Positions 54,117 through 63,187 of a stretch of DNA of 64,000 bases are shown one piece after another. Within the stretch, counting starts at the first letter, position 1; every line of letters begins with the position of its first letter. Source of the DNA: Moduliflexus sp964602655 (GTDB lineage Bacteria; Moduliflexota; Moduliflexia; Moduliflexales; Moduliflexaceae); contig CAZRSF010000026.1 of the NCBI GenBank assembly GCA_964602655.1, positions 1 through 64,000 on the forward strand, given 5' to 3'. The position numbers and the translations under genes are program-made. A model generated the notes under the pieces. It had not been told where the DNA came from, made no database searches, and saw nothing but the letters and a program-made list of their open reading frames with translations.

Positions 54117-55679
54117 ATGTTCCTCATGCCGCAAAACATTCGACAAACGCCGATTATTTTAATAAGCGTGATGGCTGCCGTTGTGCTGTTCCGGCTTCCC
54201 TCTCTGACGACGCCGATTTGGAATGTGGATGAAGCCGTCAGCGCCTGCGTTGCCAGCGCAATTCTGGAAGGCGGCTTGCCATATCGCGACGCCATTGATC
54301 ATCGCGGCCCGGCGGCCTATTATCTATATGCTGTCGTGTTTGCGCTGTTCGGCACGCATAATATGGCAGCCCTTCATTTCGCGCTCGCCATCATGATCGC
54401 GGTCATGGTCTGGCTGATCTACCGGTGCGGGGAATTGAGCGCCGCGCCGACTGTCGGGGTGATTGCCGCCTCGTTGTTCGCGCTGCTTATGCATGGTTTT
54501 ATTCGCAGCAGCGACCTGTTCGCCTTTCATACGGAACACGCGCTCATTTTTTTCGAACTGGTTGCGGTGAATTTTCTGCTGAACGGCCTGAAATCGGGGC
54601 ATCGCAACTATTTTGCGCTCAGCGGGGCGTGTTATGCGCTTGCCGTTTTTTCAAAACAGCCTGCCTTTCTTGATGTCGCGGGCTGCGGCCTGTTCGTATT
54701 CATTATGGCGCGCCAGCAGACGATGCGAGCGTTGGGGTGGTTTTTCGGCGGATTTATCAGCCTTTCCGCTGGAATCATCGGATATTTCGCCTTGCGCGGC
54801 GGCATTCGCGATTTCTGGTTGTATGTGTGGACGTATAACACAGACTATTATATTCCGGCAATTGCCCCGATTGCCCGCGCTCGCGCCGCGCTCTCATTCT
54901 GGGCGATCCCGGCGAGAGAATTCACGCTCCTTGTGCTGTTTTTGATCGCGAGCGTCATCTTGCTGTTGGTCAAAAGCATGAAATTGCCCCGCGCTCTTCC
55001 GCTGCTGTCGCTCTTCTGGCTGGTGACTTCCGTGATCTCGTCGTCGCTGTCCGGCAGAATCTTCGATCATTATCGCATTCAAGTCTTGCCTGCCATCTCT
55101 TTGATGTTAGCGCATGGCCTGTATGAATTTGCGACAGCGCTGCGAACGTCGCGACATCGTGGAATGCGTTCTCTGGTCGCGGTGATGGTAGGCGGTCTAA
55201 TTGTTATCTCGCCACTCTCCAAAATGCGCAGCCATTTCCGCGAGTCTGTCGAAGGGGAGCATCGCCTTCCATTTTTAGAAACAGCGAGCTATCTTGCTGC
55301 TCATAGCGAACGGCGAGACCGTCTCTTTGTCTGGGGATTTCTGCCGGAAATTTATGTTCTGTCGAATCGTCAGGCGAGTTCGCGATATATTTTTGCGAAT
55401 GTGTTAACCGGTCTCATTCCCTGGACAAATATGGATAAAATCGTTGATACCGCCGACTCGATTCTGCCGGGCGCGTGGGACATTCTGATGAGCGAGTTGA
55501 GCGCCGATCCGCCTCTATTTATCATTGATACCAGTCCTGGCGGATTGCAATATTATGATAAATATCCGTTGACGAAATTTCCTCGTTTGCAGCAGTTTAT
55601 TCAGGAACATTATGTGGTAAGTCATCAGATTTTCGATCAAGATCAACCGATGTTTACGGTATTTAGACGACGTGTGTAA
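54117..55679 (+). CDS. GT39/PMT-like membrane glycosyltransferase
   Basis: A 520-residue membrane protein with about ten helices and the early loop WNVDEAVSACVASAILEGGLPYRDAIDHRGPAAYY, typical of the dolichyl-phosphate-mannose/ArnT superfamily in which the Asp-Glu pair is catalytic. It probably transfers a sugar from a polyprenyl-phosphate donor onto a periplasmic acceptor. The next gene, pbpC, overlaps or abuts its end, so both may act on the cell envelope. Confidence 0.87.
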   Translation: MFLMPQNIRQTPIILISVMAAVVLFRLPSLTTPIWNVDEAVSACVASAILEGGLPYRDAIDHRGPAAYYLYAVVFALFGTHNMAALHFALAIMIAVMVWLIYRCGELSAAPTVGVIAASLFALLMHGFIRSSDLFAFHTEHALIFFELVAVNFLLNGLKSGHRNYFALSGACYALAVFSKQPAFLDVAGCGLFVFIMARQQTMRALGWFFGGFISLSAGIIGYFALRGGIRDFWLYVWTYNTDYYIPAIAPIARARAALSFWAIPAREFTLLVLFLIASVILLLVKSMKLPRALPLLSLFWLVTSVISSSLSGRIFDHYRIQVLPAISLMLAHGLYEFATALRTSRHRGMRSLVAVMVGGLIVISPLSKMRSHFRESVEGEHRLPFLETASYLAAHSERRDRLFVWGFLPEIYVLSNRQASSRYIFANVLTGLIPWTNMDKIVDTADSILPGAWDILMSELSADPPLFIIDTSPGGLQYYDKYPLTKFPRLQQFIQEHYVVSHQIFDQDQPMFTVFRRRV

Positions 55680-55695
55680 CCAATATTTTTATGTC

Positions 55696-58071
55696 ATGCA
55701 ATGGACGCGACAGCGAACGAAGGCGATGGCTGGCTTCTGCGGCCTTCTGCTGCTTATCGGCGCATTTTGGTTCTGGAACTGTCTCCCCGATCCGCTGTTC
55801 GACGCTTCATTTTCGACTGTCCTCGTTGACCGCGACGGCAAGCTGCTGAGCGCGGCGATTGCGGCAGACGAGCAGTGGCGTTTTCCGCCGCGAACGCGCG
55901 TTCCTGAGAAGATTCAGCGGGCGTTTGTCGCGTATGAAGACAAGCGTTTTTTTTCCCATTATGGCGTTGATCCGCTCGCGTTTGCCCGCGCAATGGGGCA
56001 GAACCTTCGCGCCCGCAAGGTGGTCAGCGGCGCAAGCACCATCACGATGCAGGTCATCCGATTGGCGCGGCAGGGACAGCCGCGCACCGTCCGCGAAAAA
56101 TTCATCGAAATGATCATGGCGCTGCGCCTTGAATTGTCGTTGAGCAAAGAGGAGATTTTGGCGTTGTATGTTTCTCACGCGCCGTTCGGCGGAAATGTCG
56201 TGGGGCTTGATGCCGCGTCCTGGCGTTATTTCGGGCGCGAGCCGGAGCAATTGTCCTGGGCGGAAAGCGCGATGCTCGCCGTCCTGCCGAACAGCCCCGC
56301 GCTTGTGCATCCGGGCAAAAACCGCATCCGGCTGCTGAAAAAGCGCAACGATCTGCTCGATAAACTCCGCGAAACCAGCGTCATTGACGACATGTCCTGC
56401 TCGCTTGGCAAAGAAGAACAACTCCCGCCCGCGCCGCATCCGCTTCCGATGCTCGCGCCGCATCTCCTCGCCCGAATCCGCAAAGAAAACGCCAATATCG
56501 CGAACAGCGGCAGAATCCAGACTTCATTGAATAAGCAATTCCAAACTCGAAGCATTGAAATTCTTGACCGCTACCACGCGCTGTTAGCGAGCGGCGGCAT
56601 TCATAACGCGGCGGCGCTGATACTCGATGTCAACTCTGGTCAGGTGTTAGCGTATGTCGGCAACGTACATGATTTTCGCAGCGATGAGCATGGCAATTAC
56701 GTGGACGTGATCACTGCGCCGCGCAGCACAGGCAGCACGTTGAAGCCGTTTTTGTATGCCGGAATGCTGTCCGCCGGAGAACTCCTGCCGACGCAGCTTG
56801 TCGCCGATATTCCGACCAAACTCGGCGGATTTCGCCCGCAGAATTTTTCGGAAACGTATCAGGGCGCAGTTCCGGCGTACATGGCCTTAGCCCGTTCGCT
56901 GAACGTCCCGACCGTGCGCCTGCTCAGTTCGTACAGCGTTGACCGCTTTTCCGCGCTGCTCAAGCGGCTCGGCATGACGACGCTGCATCGTCCGGCGCAG
57001 CAATATGGCCTGTCGCTGATTATCGGCGGCGCGGAAGGTTCGCTCTGGGAATTGACCGGCATGTATGCCAGCATGGCGCGGCGGCTCAACAATTACGCCT
57101 CCACAACGCCCGACGCCCCGGCGTTTTTTCCGCCGACGTATCACATCGGAACGCGACTAACCGCGCCGCAGGAGAATCCGCTCGACGCGGCGGCCTGCTG
57201 GCTGACATTCGAGGCGATGCTGGAAGTCACGCGCCCCGGCGCAGAAAGCGCGTGGGAATATTTCCCGTCCGCCAATAAAATCGCCTGGAAAACCGGCACG
57301 AGTTACGGCTTTCGCGATGCCTGGGCGATTGGCGTGACGCCGCAGTACGCGGTCGGCGTCTGGGTGGGCAACGCCGATGGCGAAGGCCGTCCGAATTTGA
57401 CCGGCTCGGTGGCGGCTGCGCCGATCTTGTTCGAACTGTTCGATGTTGTGCAGCCGCATGGCTGGTTTCCCGCGCCGGAACTTGATCTCGTCACTATCGA
57501 AGTCTGCGCCAAAAGCGGCTATCGCGCCGGGCCGAATTGCGAGACGCGCAAAACCATTCGCGTGCCGCGCTCAGCGTTACGCGCAGGATCGTGCCCGTAT
57601 TGCCAGATTATTCACACCGATTCCTTCGAACAGTGGCGTGTGCATAGCAACTGCGAACAGGTCGCCGCGATTCGTTCGCGTTCGTGGTTCGTGCTGCCCC
57701 CGGCGATGGAGTGGTTTTATAAACAGGCGCATTCTGATTATCAGCCCTTGCCGCCGTATCGCGACGATTGCCTCGCCACGCTCGCGGAGACGAATACGCC
57801 GGCGATGACGCTGATCTATCCGCCGCGCAACGGCAAAATTTACATTCCCATCGAACTCAGCGGGCAGCGCGGGCGCGTCGTCTTCGAGCTTGCGCATCGA
57901 AATCCGCAGAAAAGCGTGTACTGGCATCTTGACAGCGACTATCTCGGCGAAACCCGCGAGATCCATCAGGTCTCGCTTGCGCCGTCGCCCGGCGAACATG
58001 CGCTGACACTCGTGGACGAAGACGGCGAATTTCTGCAAAGCCGCTTCACGGTGCTGACGAAGGAAGAATAA
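55696..58071 (+). CDS. pbpC: Penicillin-binding protein 1C (bifunctional peptidoglycan synthase)
   Basis: A 791-residue type II membrane protein. A TM helix at about 12-32 is followed by a family 51 transglycosylase (FVAYEDKRFFSHYGVDPLA with catalytic Glu; SGASTITMQVIRL; HAPFGGNVVGLDAASWRYFGR region). The transpeptidase has STLKPFLY (SxxK) and WKTGTSYG (KTG). A C-terminal BiPBP_C-type domain (about 700-790) follows. The ATG at 55696 is used; a GTG at 55672 would overlap the previous gene by eight bases. The usual PBP1C partner, an alpha-2-macroglobulin protein, is not adjacent. Confidence 0.94.
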   Translation: MQWTRQRTKAMAGFCGLLLLIGAFWFWNCLPDPLFDASFSTVLVDRDGKLLSAAIAADEQWRFPPRTRVPEKIQRAFVAYEDKRFFSHYGVDPLAFARAMGQNLRARKVVSGASTITMQVIRLARQGQPRTVREKFIEMIMALRLELSLSKEEILALYVSHAPFGGNVVGLDAASWRYFGREPEQLSWAESAMLAVLPNSPALVHPGKNRIRLLKKRNDLLDKLRETSVIDDMSCSLGKEEQLPPAPHPLPMLAPHLLARIRKENANIANSGRIQTSLNKQFQTRSIEILDRYHALLASGGIHNAAALILDVNSGQVLAYVGNVHDFRSDEHGNYVDVITAPRSTGSTLKPFLYAGMLSAGELLPTQLVADIPTKLGGFRPQNFSETYQGAVPAYMALARSLNVPTVRLLSSYSVDRFSALLKRLGMTTLHRPAQQYGLSLIIGGAEGSLWELTGMYASMARRLNNYASTTPDAPAFFPPTYHIGTRLTAPQENPLDAAACWLTFEAMLEVTRPGAESAWEYFPSANKIAWKTGTSYGFRDAWAIGVTPQYAVGVWVGNADGEGRPNLTGSVAAAPILFELFDVVQPHGWFPAPELDLVTIEVCAKSGYRAGPNCETRKTIRVPRSALRAGSCPYCQIIHTDSFEQWRVHSNCEQVAAIRSRSWFVLPPAMEWFYKQAHSDYQPLPPYRDDCLATLAETNTPAMTLIYPPRNGKIYIPIELSGQRGRVVFELAHRNPQKSVYWHLDSDYLGETREIHQVSLAPSPGEHALTLVDEDGEFLQSRFTVLTKEE

Positions 58072-58075
58072 AACG

Positions 58076-58106
58076 GAGTGCAAACGCTTGCTTTTGCACT
58101 CCTGTT
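58076..58106. repeat. GGAGTGCAAA hairpin after pbpC
   Basis: GGAGTGCAAACG and TTTTGCACTCC form a stem over CTTGC. The same ..AAAGC...GCTTTTGCACTCC motif is at 20135-20160, after tnaA. It may end the pbpC operon transcript. Confidence 0.55.
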
Positions 58107-58150
58107 GCCTGCTTGAAATCACGCTGTGCCGGACACAGAAATTTTTTCTC

Positions 58151-58178
58151 TTGACTCTCTGAGCGGACTTTATAAAGT
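58151..58178 (+). promoter_or_regulatory. Likely promoter of the aminotransferase-like gene
   Basis: TTGACT (58151-58156) and TAAAGT (58173-58178) with 16 bases between, about 55 bases before the start at 58233. The -10 is imperfect; TATAAA just upstream is an alternative with poor spacing. Confidence 0.45.
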
Positions 58179-58232
58179 GCATTTTTTTAGAAATTGCCAG
58201 TGACATTATTCGAAACAAGGGAGGAAAAGAGC

Positions 58233-59450
58233 ATGGACGGACAATTTGGCGTACAGGTTTACGAACACGCCCGTCAACTTCAACAACAGGGAAAAGATGT
58301 GAATCAGATCGCGAAAATTTTATGTGATCGCGACCCGGCAGGACATAATTACGGCATTGGCATCGTGCTTGATGGGAAAGGAAAACCGGCGTCAACCTCG
58401 CCGACGCTGTTGGAATATTTTTCCGCCGAAATTAAGAACAGCGAAGACGGGAATTATATGAATTCCGCGGCAATTATGGAACAGGTGAAAATCGCGGTAT
58501 TGAAGTGGCAGCGAATCCCTCAAGAATACTGGGGACAATTTTCGTTGGCATTGCCATCCGACGCGGGCACCGGCGCAGTCAAAACCGCTGTTGAAATCGC
58601 GCTGCTGATGAACCCGCAGGCGCGGACGCTCGGTCTCGAAGAATTAGGATGGCCTGCGTACAAAGCGATTGCCAAAGTCTCGCGGCTGGCCGCGAAAGAA
58701 TTTCCGATAGACAGCGTGATTGAAGGGGAAAACCTTGTGCCGATTTATCAGGCCGGACCAATGAATACCACCGGGTATGTGCAGAACCCGGAAACAGTAC
58801 TGGCTCGCGCCAACGCCGCCGCAGCGACCAACACGCTGCTTGTCCTTGATCGCGCCTATTCCGGCTTCGAATTCGCGAGACTGATCAAGGCCGATTCGTA
58901 TGACACGATTATGCGGAAAAGCTACGAACGCCAGGTGCAGCCGTTTATCGAACAGGGCGTGACGTTTGCGATGGCGATCAGCCCGACCAAAGCATTTATC
59001 ACGTTTGCGCTTCGGCCATGCGGTTTCCTCCTGCTTTATAATCCAGACGCCGCGCGTCATCAGGAGATGAATAACGCGCTGAATCTCGTCGTTCGCGCCA
59101 GAGGTTCGTCATTCGAACATGCGATAACCAGAGCATTTGCGAAGGCGTTAGTGGGTGATTCTGGACGGTTGGAAGAGGAACATCGGCAGGCGCTCGCGCG
59201 TGTCGCCGAAGCCGAAGCGATCTGGAGCAAATTGGCGCAGGGCACGCCAATCGAACAATATTACACCGAACACTACGCCGGATTATTCCGCAATCTCAAA
59301 ACTCGCGACGGCGGCGAAGTCGCGATTTATAACGAACACATCTACCCGGTGTTGGACAGTGGGCGCTGCCGCCAGAACGTCACCGGCATTCCCGACGACG
59401 AAGCGCTTGCCCGCAAGCATGTGCAGGTCTTCGCGGAACAATGTTATTAA
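58233..59450 (+). CDS. PLP fold-type I aminotransferase-like protein
   Basis: A 405-residue protein with class I/II aminotransferase signatures: LVLDRAYSGFEFARLI corresponds to the D-x-AY-x-GF block of aspartate/aromatic aminotransferases, and SPTKAFITFALRPCGF gives the PLP lysine. SDAGTGAVKTAVEIAL supplies the phosphate loop. GGGAGGAAAAG precedes ATG 58233. The family member is divergent (unusual N-terminal 60 residues), so the substrate is not assigned. It is a monocistronic unit with its own promoter. Confidence 0.8.
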   Translation: MDGQFGVQVYEHARQLQQQGKDVNQIAKILCDRDPAGHNYGIGIVLDGKGKPASTSPTLLEYFSAEIKNSEDGNYMNSAAIMEQVKIAVLKWQRIPQEYWGQFSLALPSDAGTGAVKTAVEIALLMNPQARTLGLEELGWPAYKAIAKVSRLAAKEFPIDSVIEGENLVPIYQAGPMNTTGYVQNPETVLARANAAAATNTLLVLDRAYSGFEFARLIKADSYDTIMRKSYERQVQPFIEQGVTFAMAISPTKAFITFALRPCGFLLLYNPDAARHQEMNNALNLVVRARGSSFEHAITRAFAKALVGDSGRLEEEHRQALARVAEAEAIWSKLAQGTPIEQYYTEHYAGLFRNLKTRDGGEVAIYNEHIYPVLDSGRCRQNVTGIPDDEALARKHVQVFAEQCY

Positions 59451-59458
59451 GAACCGTA

Positions 59459-59481
59459 GAGACGCCCCGCCGGGGCGTCTC
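59459..59481. terminator. GAGACGCCCCG palindrome between convergent genes
   Basis: GAGACGCCCCG and CGGGGCGTCTC form a perfect stem followed by GCGTTTTC on the plus strand. It separates the aminotransferase-like gene from the converging TumE remnant and is likely a shared transcript end. Confidence 0.6.
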
Positions 59482-59487
59482 GCGTTT

Positions 59488-59710
59488 TCAAACGCTTTGC
59501 GCCGCTTGACTTTCCGCCTCGATAACGCCGATGACATCTACAATGCCGAAACATTCGCCAGGCATGACATTCGATTCCTCGCCGACATGAATATGATGCG
59601 GAAAATTGGAGAGCATCGGAAAATGAGGGACATTATCCCATCTTTTCTTGAGGCGGACTGGGGGCTAATCTGATTTTGATTTCTGCAAGATATTGAGTTG
59701 GTGTCATCAT
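59488..59710 (-). pseudogene. TumE-type (DUF6516) toxin remnant with deletion and frameshift
   Basis: Starts in ATGA overlap with the antitoxin stop (59707-59710). The first frame reads MTPTQYLAEIKIRLAPSPPQ and ends at a stop within nine codons. Shifting by one base gives RWDNVPHFPMLSNFPHHIHVG and then GEESNVMPGECF, the conserved RWDNAPH...PHHxHVG end of DUF6516. The central ~60 residues of the usual toxin are missing, so both an internal deletion and a frameshift have destroyed the gene. Confidence 0.72.
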
Positions 59711-60039
59711 GAAGAAAGCGCTTGAAGAGCTTTTTGGTTTTCTTGAAGCGAGAGTGACATTTCATAAAACGCGCTCCACTCGACAAAATCGGCGCTATCG
59801 CCTAATAGACCTGCCTCGAAACGCTGAAAAAATTCGTGAGAGGGCAACTGATACGCCTTCTCGAAACGTTGCAATTTTTCTTGAATGTTAAAAATCTCTC
59901 GCTGAAGAACGACAGATTCCATCACCAGCAATTTATCTACCGTTCGATCAACAACATCGCTGCGATAGCCCTGACGATATAACGATTCAAGCTGGCCTAA
60001 CTTTTCTAAGGTGTTTGTTGGGGCGGCGATCACGCTCAT
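59707..60039 (-). CDS. TumA-type antitoxin
   Basis: A 110-residue helical protein (LEKLGQLESLYRQGYRSDVVDRTVDKLL; FFQRFEAGLLGDSADFVEWSAFYE) typical of the small partner gene found before DUF6516 toxins. It overlaps the broken toxin start by ATGA. An excellent promoter lies upstream (60112-60140). The gene is complete although its toxin is not, which implies it has become an orphan. The antitoxin name rests on the genomic pairing and my memory of the family. Confidence 0.68.
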   Translation of the reverse strand: MSVIAAPTNTLEKLGQLESLYRQGYRSDVVDRTVDKLLVMESVVLQREIFNIQEKLQRFEKAYQLPSHEFFQRFEAGLLGDSADFVEWSAFYEMSLSLQENQKALQALSS

Positions 60040-60111
60040 AACGTCCCCCTCCTTTCTCTGTAAACATTTCCAACCAGCGACACTTTATATACGGCGAATA
60101 ACACTACATAC

Positions 60112-60140
60112 ATAATACGCTCAGCCTCTTCTTCTGTCAA
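60112..60140 (-). promoter_or_regulatory. Consensus promoter for the TumA-like gene
   Basis: Minus strand TTGACA (60135-60140), 17 bases, TATTAT (60112-60117). Almost perfect sigma70 promoter, about 75 bases before the start codon. Confidence 0.85.
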
Positions 60141-60200
60141 GAACTCTTTCCCGCGATTTTTCCTTGACAGCGACGCGGCTGCCGCGCCATCTTCTTTCGC

Positions 60201-61424
60201 ATGGAACCAATACGCTTACTGCATTTCGCCGACACGCATGTCGGCATGGAAAACTACGGTCGTTTAGATACCGAAACCGGCCTGCATTCGCGTTTGCAGG
60301 ACTTTGCGAAGAGTTTGACCTTTCTTGTGGACACTGCGTTAGAACGCGACGTGGACGCCGTGCTGTTCGCCGGAGACGCCTACAAAATCGCGACGCCGAC
60401 GCCGACGCACGAAGGAAAATTCGCGGAACAGATGAAACGCTTTGCCGATGCGAAGATTCCGGTCGTGATGGTGACGGGCAACCACGATATGCCAGCCTCG
60501 TTCGGACGCGCGTCGTCCCTCAGCATATTTCAGACCCTTGGCGGGCAGATGTTTTCCGTCGCCGAAAAGCCGGAACTCTTGCGCATCGAGACCAAACGCG
60601 GCGCGTTTCAAGTCGCCTGTTTTCCCTGGCCGACACGCCATATTCTGCTCACCAAAGACGAATACAAAAATCTGACCGACACGCAGATCGCGCAGACCAT
60701 TCAGGAAAAATGCGAAAACCGGATCGCCAAATTCGCCCGCGACCTCGACCCCGCGCTGCCGTCCGTGTTGTTGGCGCATTTCGCCGCCGCTGACGCCAAA
60801 TATTCCGGCTCGGAACGCACGACCATCATCGGCAGCGATCCGATCATCCTGCAAAGCGTCTTGAAAAATCCGGCCTTCGATTACGTCGCCCTCGGCCATA
60901 TCCACAAACATCAGAATTTGAATCCGAGCGGTCAACCGCATGTCGTGTATCCCGGCAGCATCGAGCGAATTGATTTCGGCGAATCCGATGACGCAAAAGG
61001 CTTTTGCATCGTCTCACTGCGCAAAGCGGCGACGACCTACGAATTCGTGACGACTCCGGCGCGGCCTTTTGTCAAAATCGAAGTGGATGCGCGGGAACAG
61101 GATTTTCCGACCGACTACATTTTGAAAGCGATTGCGAAACACCATATCGAAAACGCGGTGGTACGTGTGGCCGTTATGGTCGGCGAAGCGCAGAAAAACG
61201 CGGTGGATACGAAGCTGATTTACGCCGCCTTACAGAACGCCTTTCTCGTCGCGGGCGTGACGCAGCGCATGGACGAAATTCGGACGCAGCGCCCGCGTAT
61301 CGCCGATGGCCTCAGCGTCGGCGACACGCTCGCGCAATACCTTGATTTCGCCAAAGAATTCGAAGGCCGCAAAGATGATCTGAAAGAGTACGCCGAACGC
61401 CTGTTTCAGGAGCTTGAACGATAA
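60201..61424 (+). CDS. sbcD: SbcD/Mre11-like nuclease
   Basis: A 407-residue metallophosphoesterase of the SbcD/Mre11 family, which processes DNA ends and hairpins with SbcC. Metal-binding motifs in order: FADTHVG (1), VLFAGDAYK (2), VTGNHD (3), LLAHFAAA (4) and LGHIHKHQ (5). Length is typical. It is followed by no SbcC/Rad50 gene within the window, so the partner lies elsewhere or is lost. In a genome full of palindromes an SbcCD-type activity would be expected to matter; that is inference. The ATG is preceded by only weak ribosome-site sequence. Confidence 0.88.
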   Translation: MEPIRLLHFADTHVGMENYGRLDTETGLHSRLQDFAKSLTFLVDTALERDVDAVLFAGDAYKIATPTPTHEGKFAEQMKRFADAKIPVVMVTGNHDMPASFGRASSLSIFQTLGGQMFSVAEKPELLRIETKRGAFQVACFPWPTRHILLTKDEYKNLTDTQIAQTIQEKCENRIAKFARDLDPALPSVLLAHFAAADAKYSGSERTTIIGSDPIILQSVLKNPAFDYVALGHIHKHQNLNPSGQPHVVYPGSIERIDFGESDDAKGFCIVSLRKAATTYEFVTTPARPFVKIEVDAREQDFPTDYILKAIAKHHIENAVVRVAVMVGEAQKNAVDTKLIYAALQNAFLVAGVTQRMDEIRTQRPRIADGLSVGDTLAQYLDFAKEFEGRKDDLKEYAERLFQELER

Positions 61425-61431
61425 TGCAGGG

Positions 61432-61476
61432 TTATACCAACTATGGCGAAAAAGATCACATTCGCCCTACGATTTA
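61432..61476. repeat. Partial copy of the 94-bp inverted-repeat element
   Basis: TTATACCAACT followed by AAAAAGATCACATTCGCCCT matches the left side of the element at 39726-39819 (TTATACCAACT...AAAGATCATATTCGCGCT). No matching right arm is obvious, so it is a partial copy. Confidence 0.5.
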
Positions 61477-61528
61477 TGCTCGTATCAATATCGTCAACTC
61501 GCAGCCATCGCCGTTATAGGAGGTGGGG

Positions 61529-63187
61529 TTAAAATCGTTCGAACCCGTCATCGTGTTTCTCCCGACCTTCGAGAGGTTTACGAGCATCCGTTTGAGCGGT
61601 CGGCAGTTTCGTCTCTGCGGCGAGCGGAGGGCGCGACGCGCTGACTGGCGCGGATTGTGCGTTATGCAATTGGTTGCCTTCCGTATGCGCCACTCTGAAA
61701 AAGGTCATGCTCTGTTGGAGTTGTTCCGCCTGCGCGGACAATTCTTCCGCTGTTGCGGCGATTTCTTCGGATGTGGCGGAGTTTTGCTGGGTGACATTAT
61801 CGAGTTGCTGAACCGCGCGGTTAATCTGCTCGACCCCGGCGTTCTGCTCTCGGCTGGCGGCGCTGATCTCTTTCACCAATTCGGCTGTCCGTTGGATTTC
61901 CGGCACAAGCTTTTTCAGCATCTCGCCCGCTTTTTCGGCAATGGCAGAGGATGACCCGACCAATTCGGCGATCTCAGCCGCTGCCGTCTGGCTTCGTTCC
62001 GCGAGGGAACGGACTTCGGACGCCACCACAGCAAACCCTTTGCCCTGTTCCTGGGCCCGCGCCGCTTCAATTGTCGCATTCAACGATAGCATTCTGGTCT
62101 GTCGAGCAATATCGTCAATCAGCGCGATCCGTTTCGTAATTTCTTGCATCGCCGTCACCGTCTCAGCCACCGCCTTCCCACTTACATACGCATCCTCGGC
62201 GACCTTGCTCGCGATTTTCTCCGTTTGCACCGCGTTATCGGTATTCTGGCGAATGTTGACCGACATTTCTTCCATAGACGACGACACCTGCTCAGTGGCG
62301 GAGGCCTGCGCCGACGCGCCTTGCGACATCTGCGTGGCGCTGGAACTCATCTGCCGGCTGCCGGCAGCCACATTATTCGCGGAAATCGTCACCTTGGCGA
62401 TCATGTCTTGCAGTTTGTCTGCGAATAAATTGAACCAATGCGCCGTCGCGCCGATTTCATCGCGGGAGACGATCTCAAGACGTTTGGTGAGATCGCCTTC
62501 CCCTTCGGCAATCTCTTTGATGCGCTGCGCTAAAATCGTGATCGGCGTTCTGATGATTTGAGCAATCAACACAAACATGCTTAAGACAACGAGAGACATC
62601 ACGATAGTCGCGCTCAACACAAGCTTGCTGACCATATTTCGCGACGCCGGAATAATCAGGGCAAACTCGCGCGATTGGTCTTCGATTGCGCGTAATTTTT
62701 CATCAAATCCGTCTATAAACGCCTTCGGTTCGATACTCTTGTTCAGAAAATTTTCAATAATTTGATCCGCGGCGGTAATATCTATAATATCTTTTTCACA
62801 GAGATCAAATGCTTTACCAAAGCCGAGCCCTCTGAATATCGCATTTTCGATGCCATTTACCGATTGGAGGCAGCGCTGCGGTTGTTTCAGCGTTTCGGCC
62901 AATAACGGACGTAATCCCATCTCCACGCGGTTCTCTGAGTTCGCCGTGATCAGCGCCATATCGGTAATCGTCCCGCTTTGCTGCGCCTGCTGCCGCACTT
63001 GTTCGAGGTTATTCCGCATCAACAGGGCGAACTCGATGTGCTCGCGTTCTAAAAATTGAAGATACCCGGTTTTCCCGATTTCGATCATTCCAATGACATT
63101 AAACACAATCAGGCCAAGAACAAAGGCAAAAAGGATGCTGAATTTCCTTCCAATTCGCTGATTACGCAACCAATTCATGATATTCAT
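61529..63187 (-). CDS. Methyl-accepting chemotaxis protein
   Basis: A 552-residue chemoreceptor starting at 63187, where GGAGGCT lies seven bases upstream; earlier in-frame starts lack such a site. TM helices at about 14-36 and 190-215 bracket a small (~150-residue) periplasmic helical sensor resembling a four-helix bundle (FALLMRNNLEQVRQQAQQSG). HAMP follows, then the signalling hairpin with EAARAQEQGKGFAVVASEVRSLAERSQTAAAEI and a long C-terminal tail. It differs from the Cache receptor at 13801-15804 in its sensor, so it detects another signal. No che genes are in the window. Confidence 0.92.
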   Translation of the reverse strand: MNIMNWLRNQRIGRKFSILFAFVLGLIVFNVIGMIEIGKTGYLQFLEREHIEFALLMRNNLEQVRQQAQQSGTITDMALITANSENRVEMGLRPLLAETLKQPQRCLQSVNGIENAIFRGLGFGKAFDLCEKDIIDITAADQIIENFLNKSIEPKAFIDGFDEKLRAIEDQSREFALIIPASRNMVSKLVLSATIVMSLVVLSMFVLIAQIIRTPITILAQRIKEIAEGEGDLTKRLEIVSRDEIGATAHWFNLFADKLQDMIAKVTISANNVAAGSRQMSSSATQMSQGASAQASATEQVSSSMEEMSVNIRQNTDNAVQTEKIASKVAEDAYVSGKAVAETVTAMQEITKRIALIDDIARQTRMLSLNATIEAARAQEQGKGFAVVASEVRSLAERSQTAAAEIAELVGSSSAIAEKAGEMLKKLVPEIQRTAELVKEISAASREQNAGVEQINRAVQQLDNVTQQNSATSEEIAATAEELSAQAEQLQQSMTFFRVAHTEGNQLHNAQSAPVSASRPPLAAETKLPTAQTDARKPLEGREKHDDGFERF

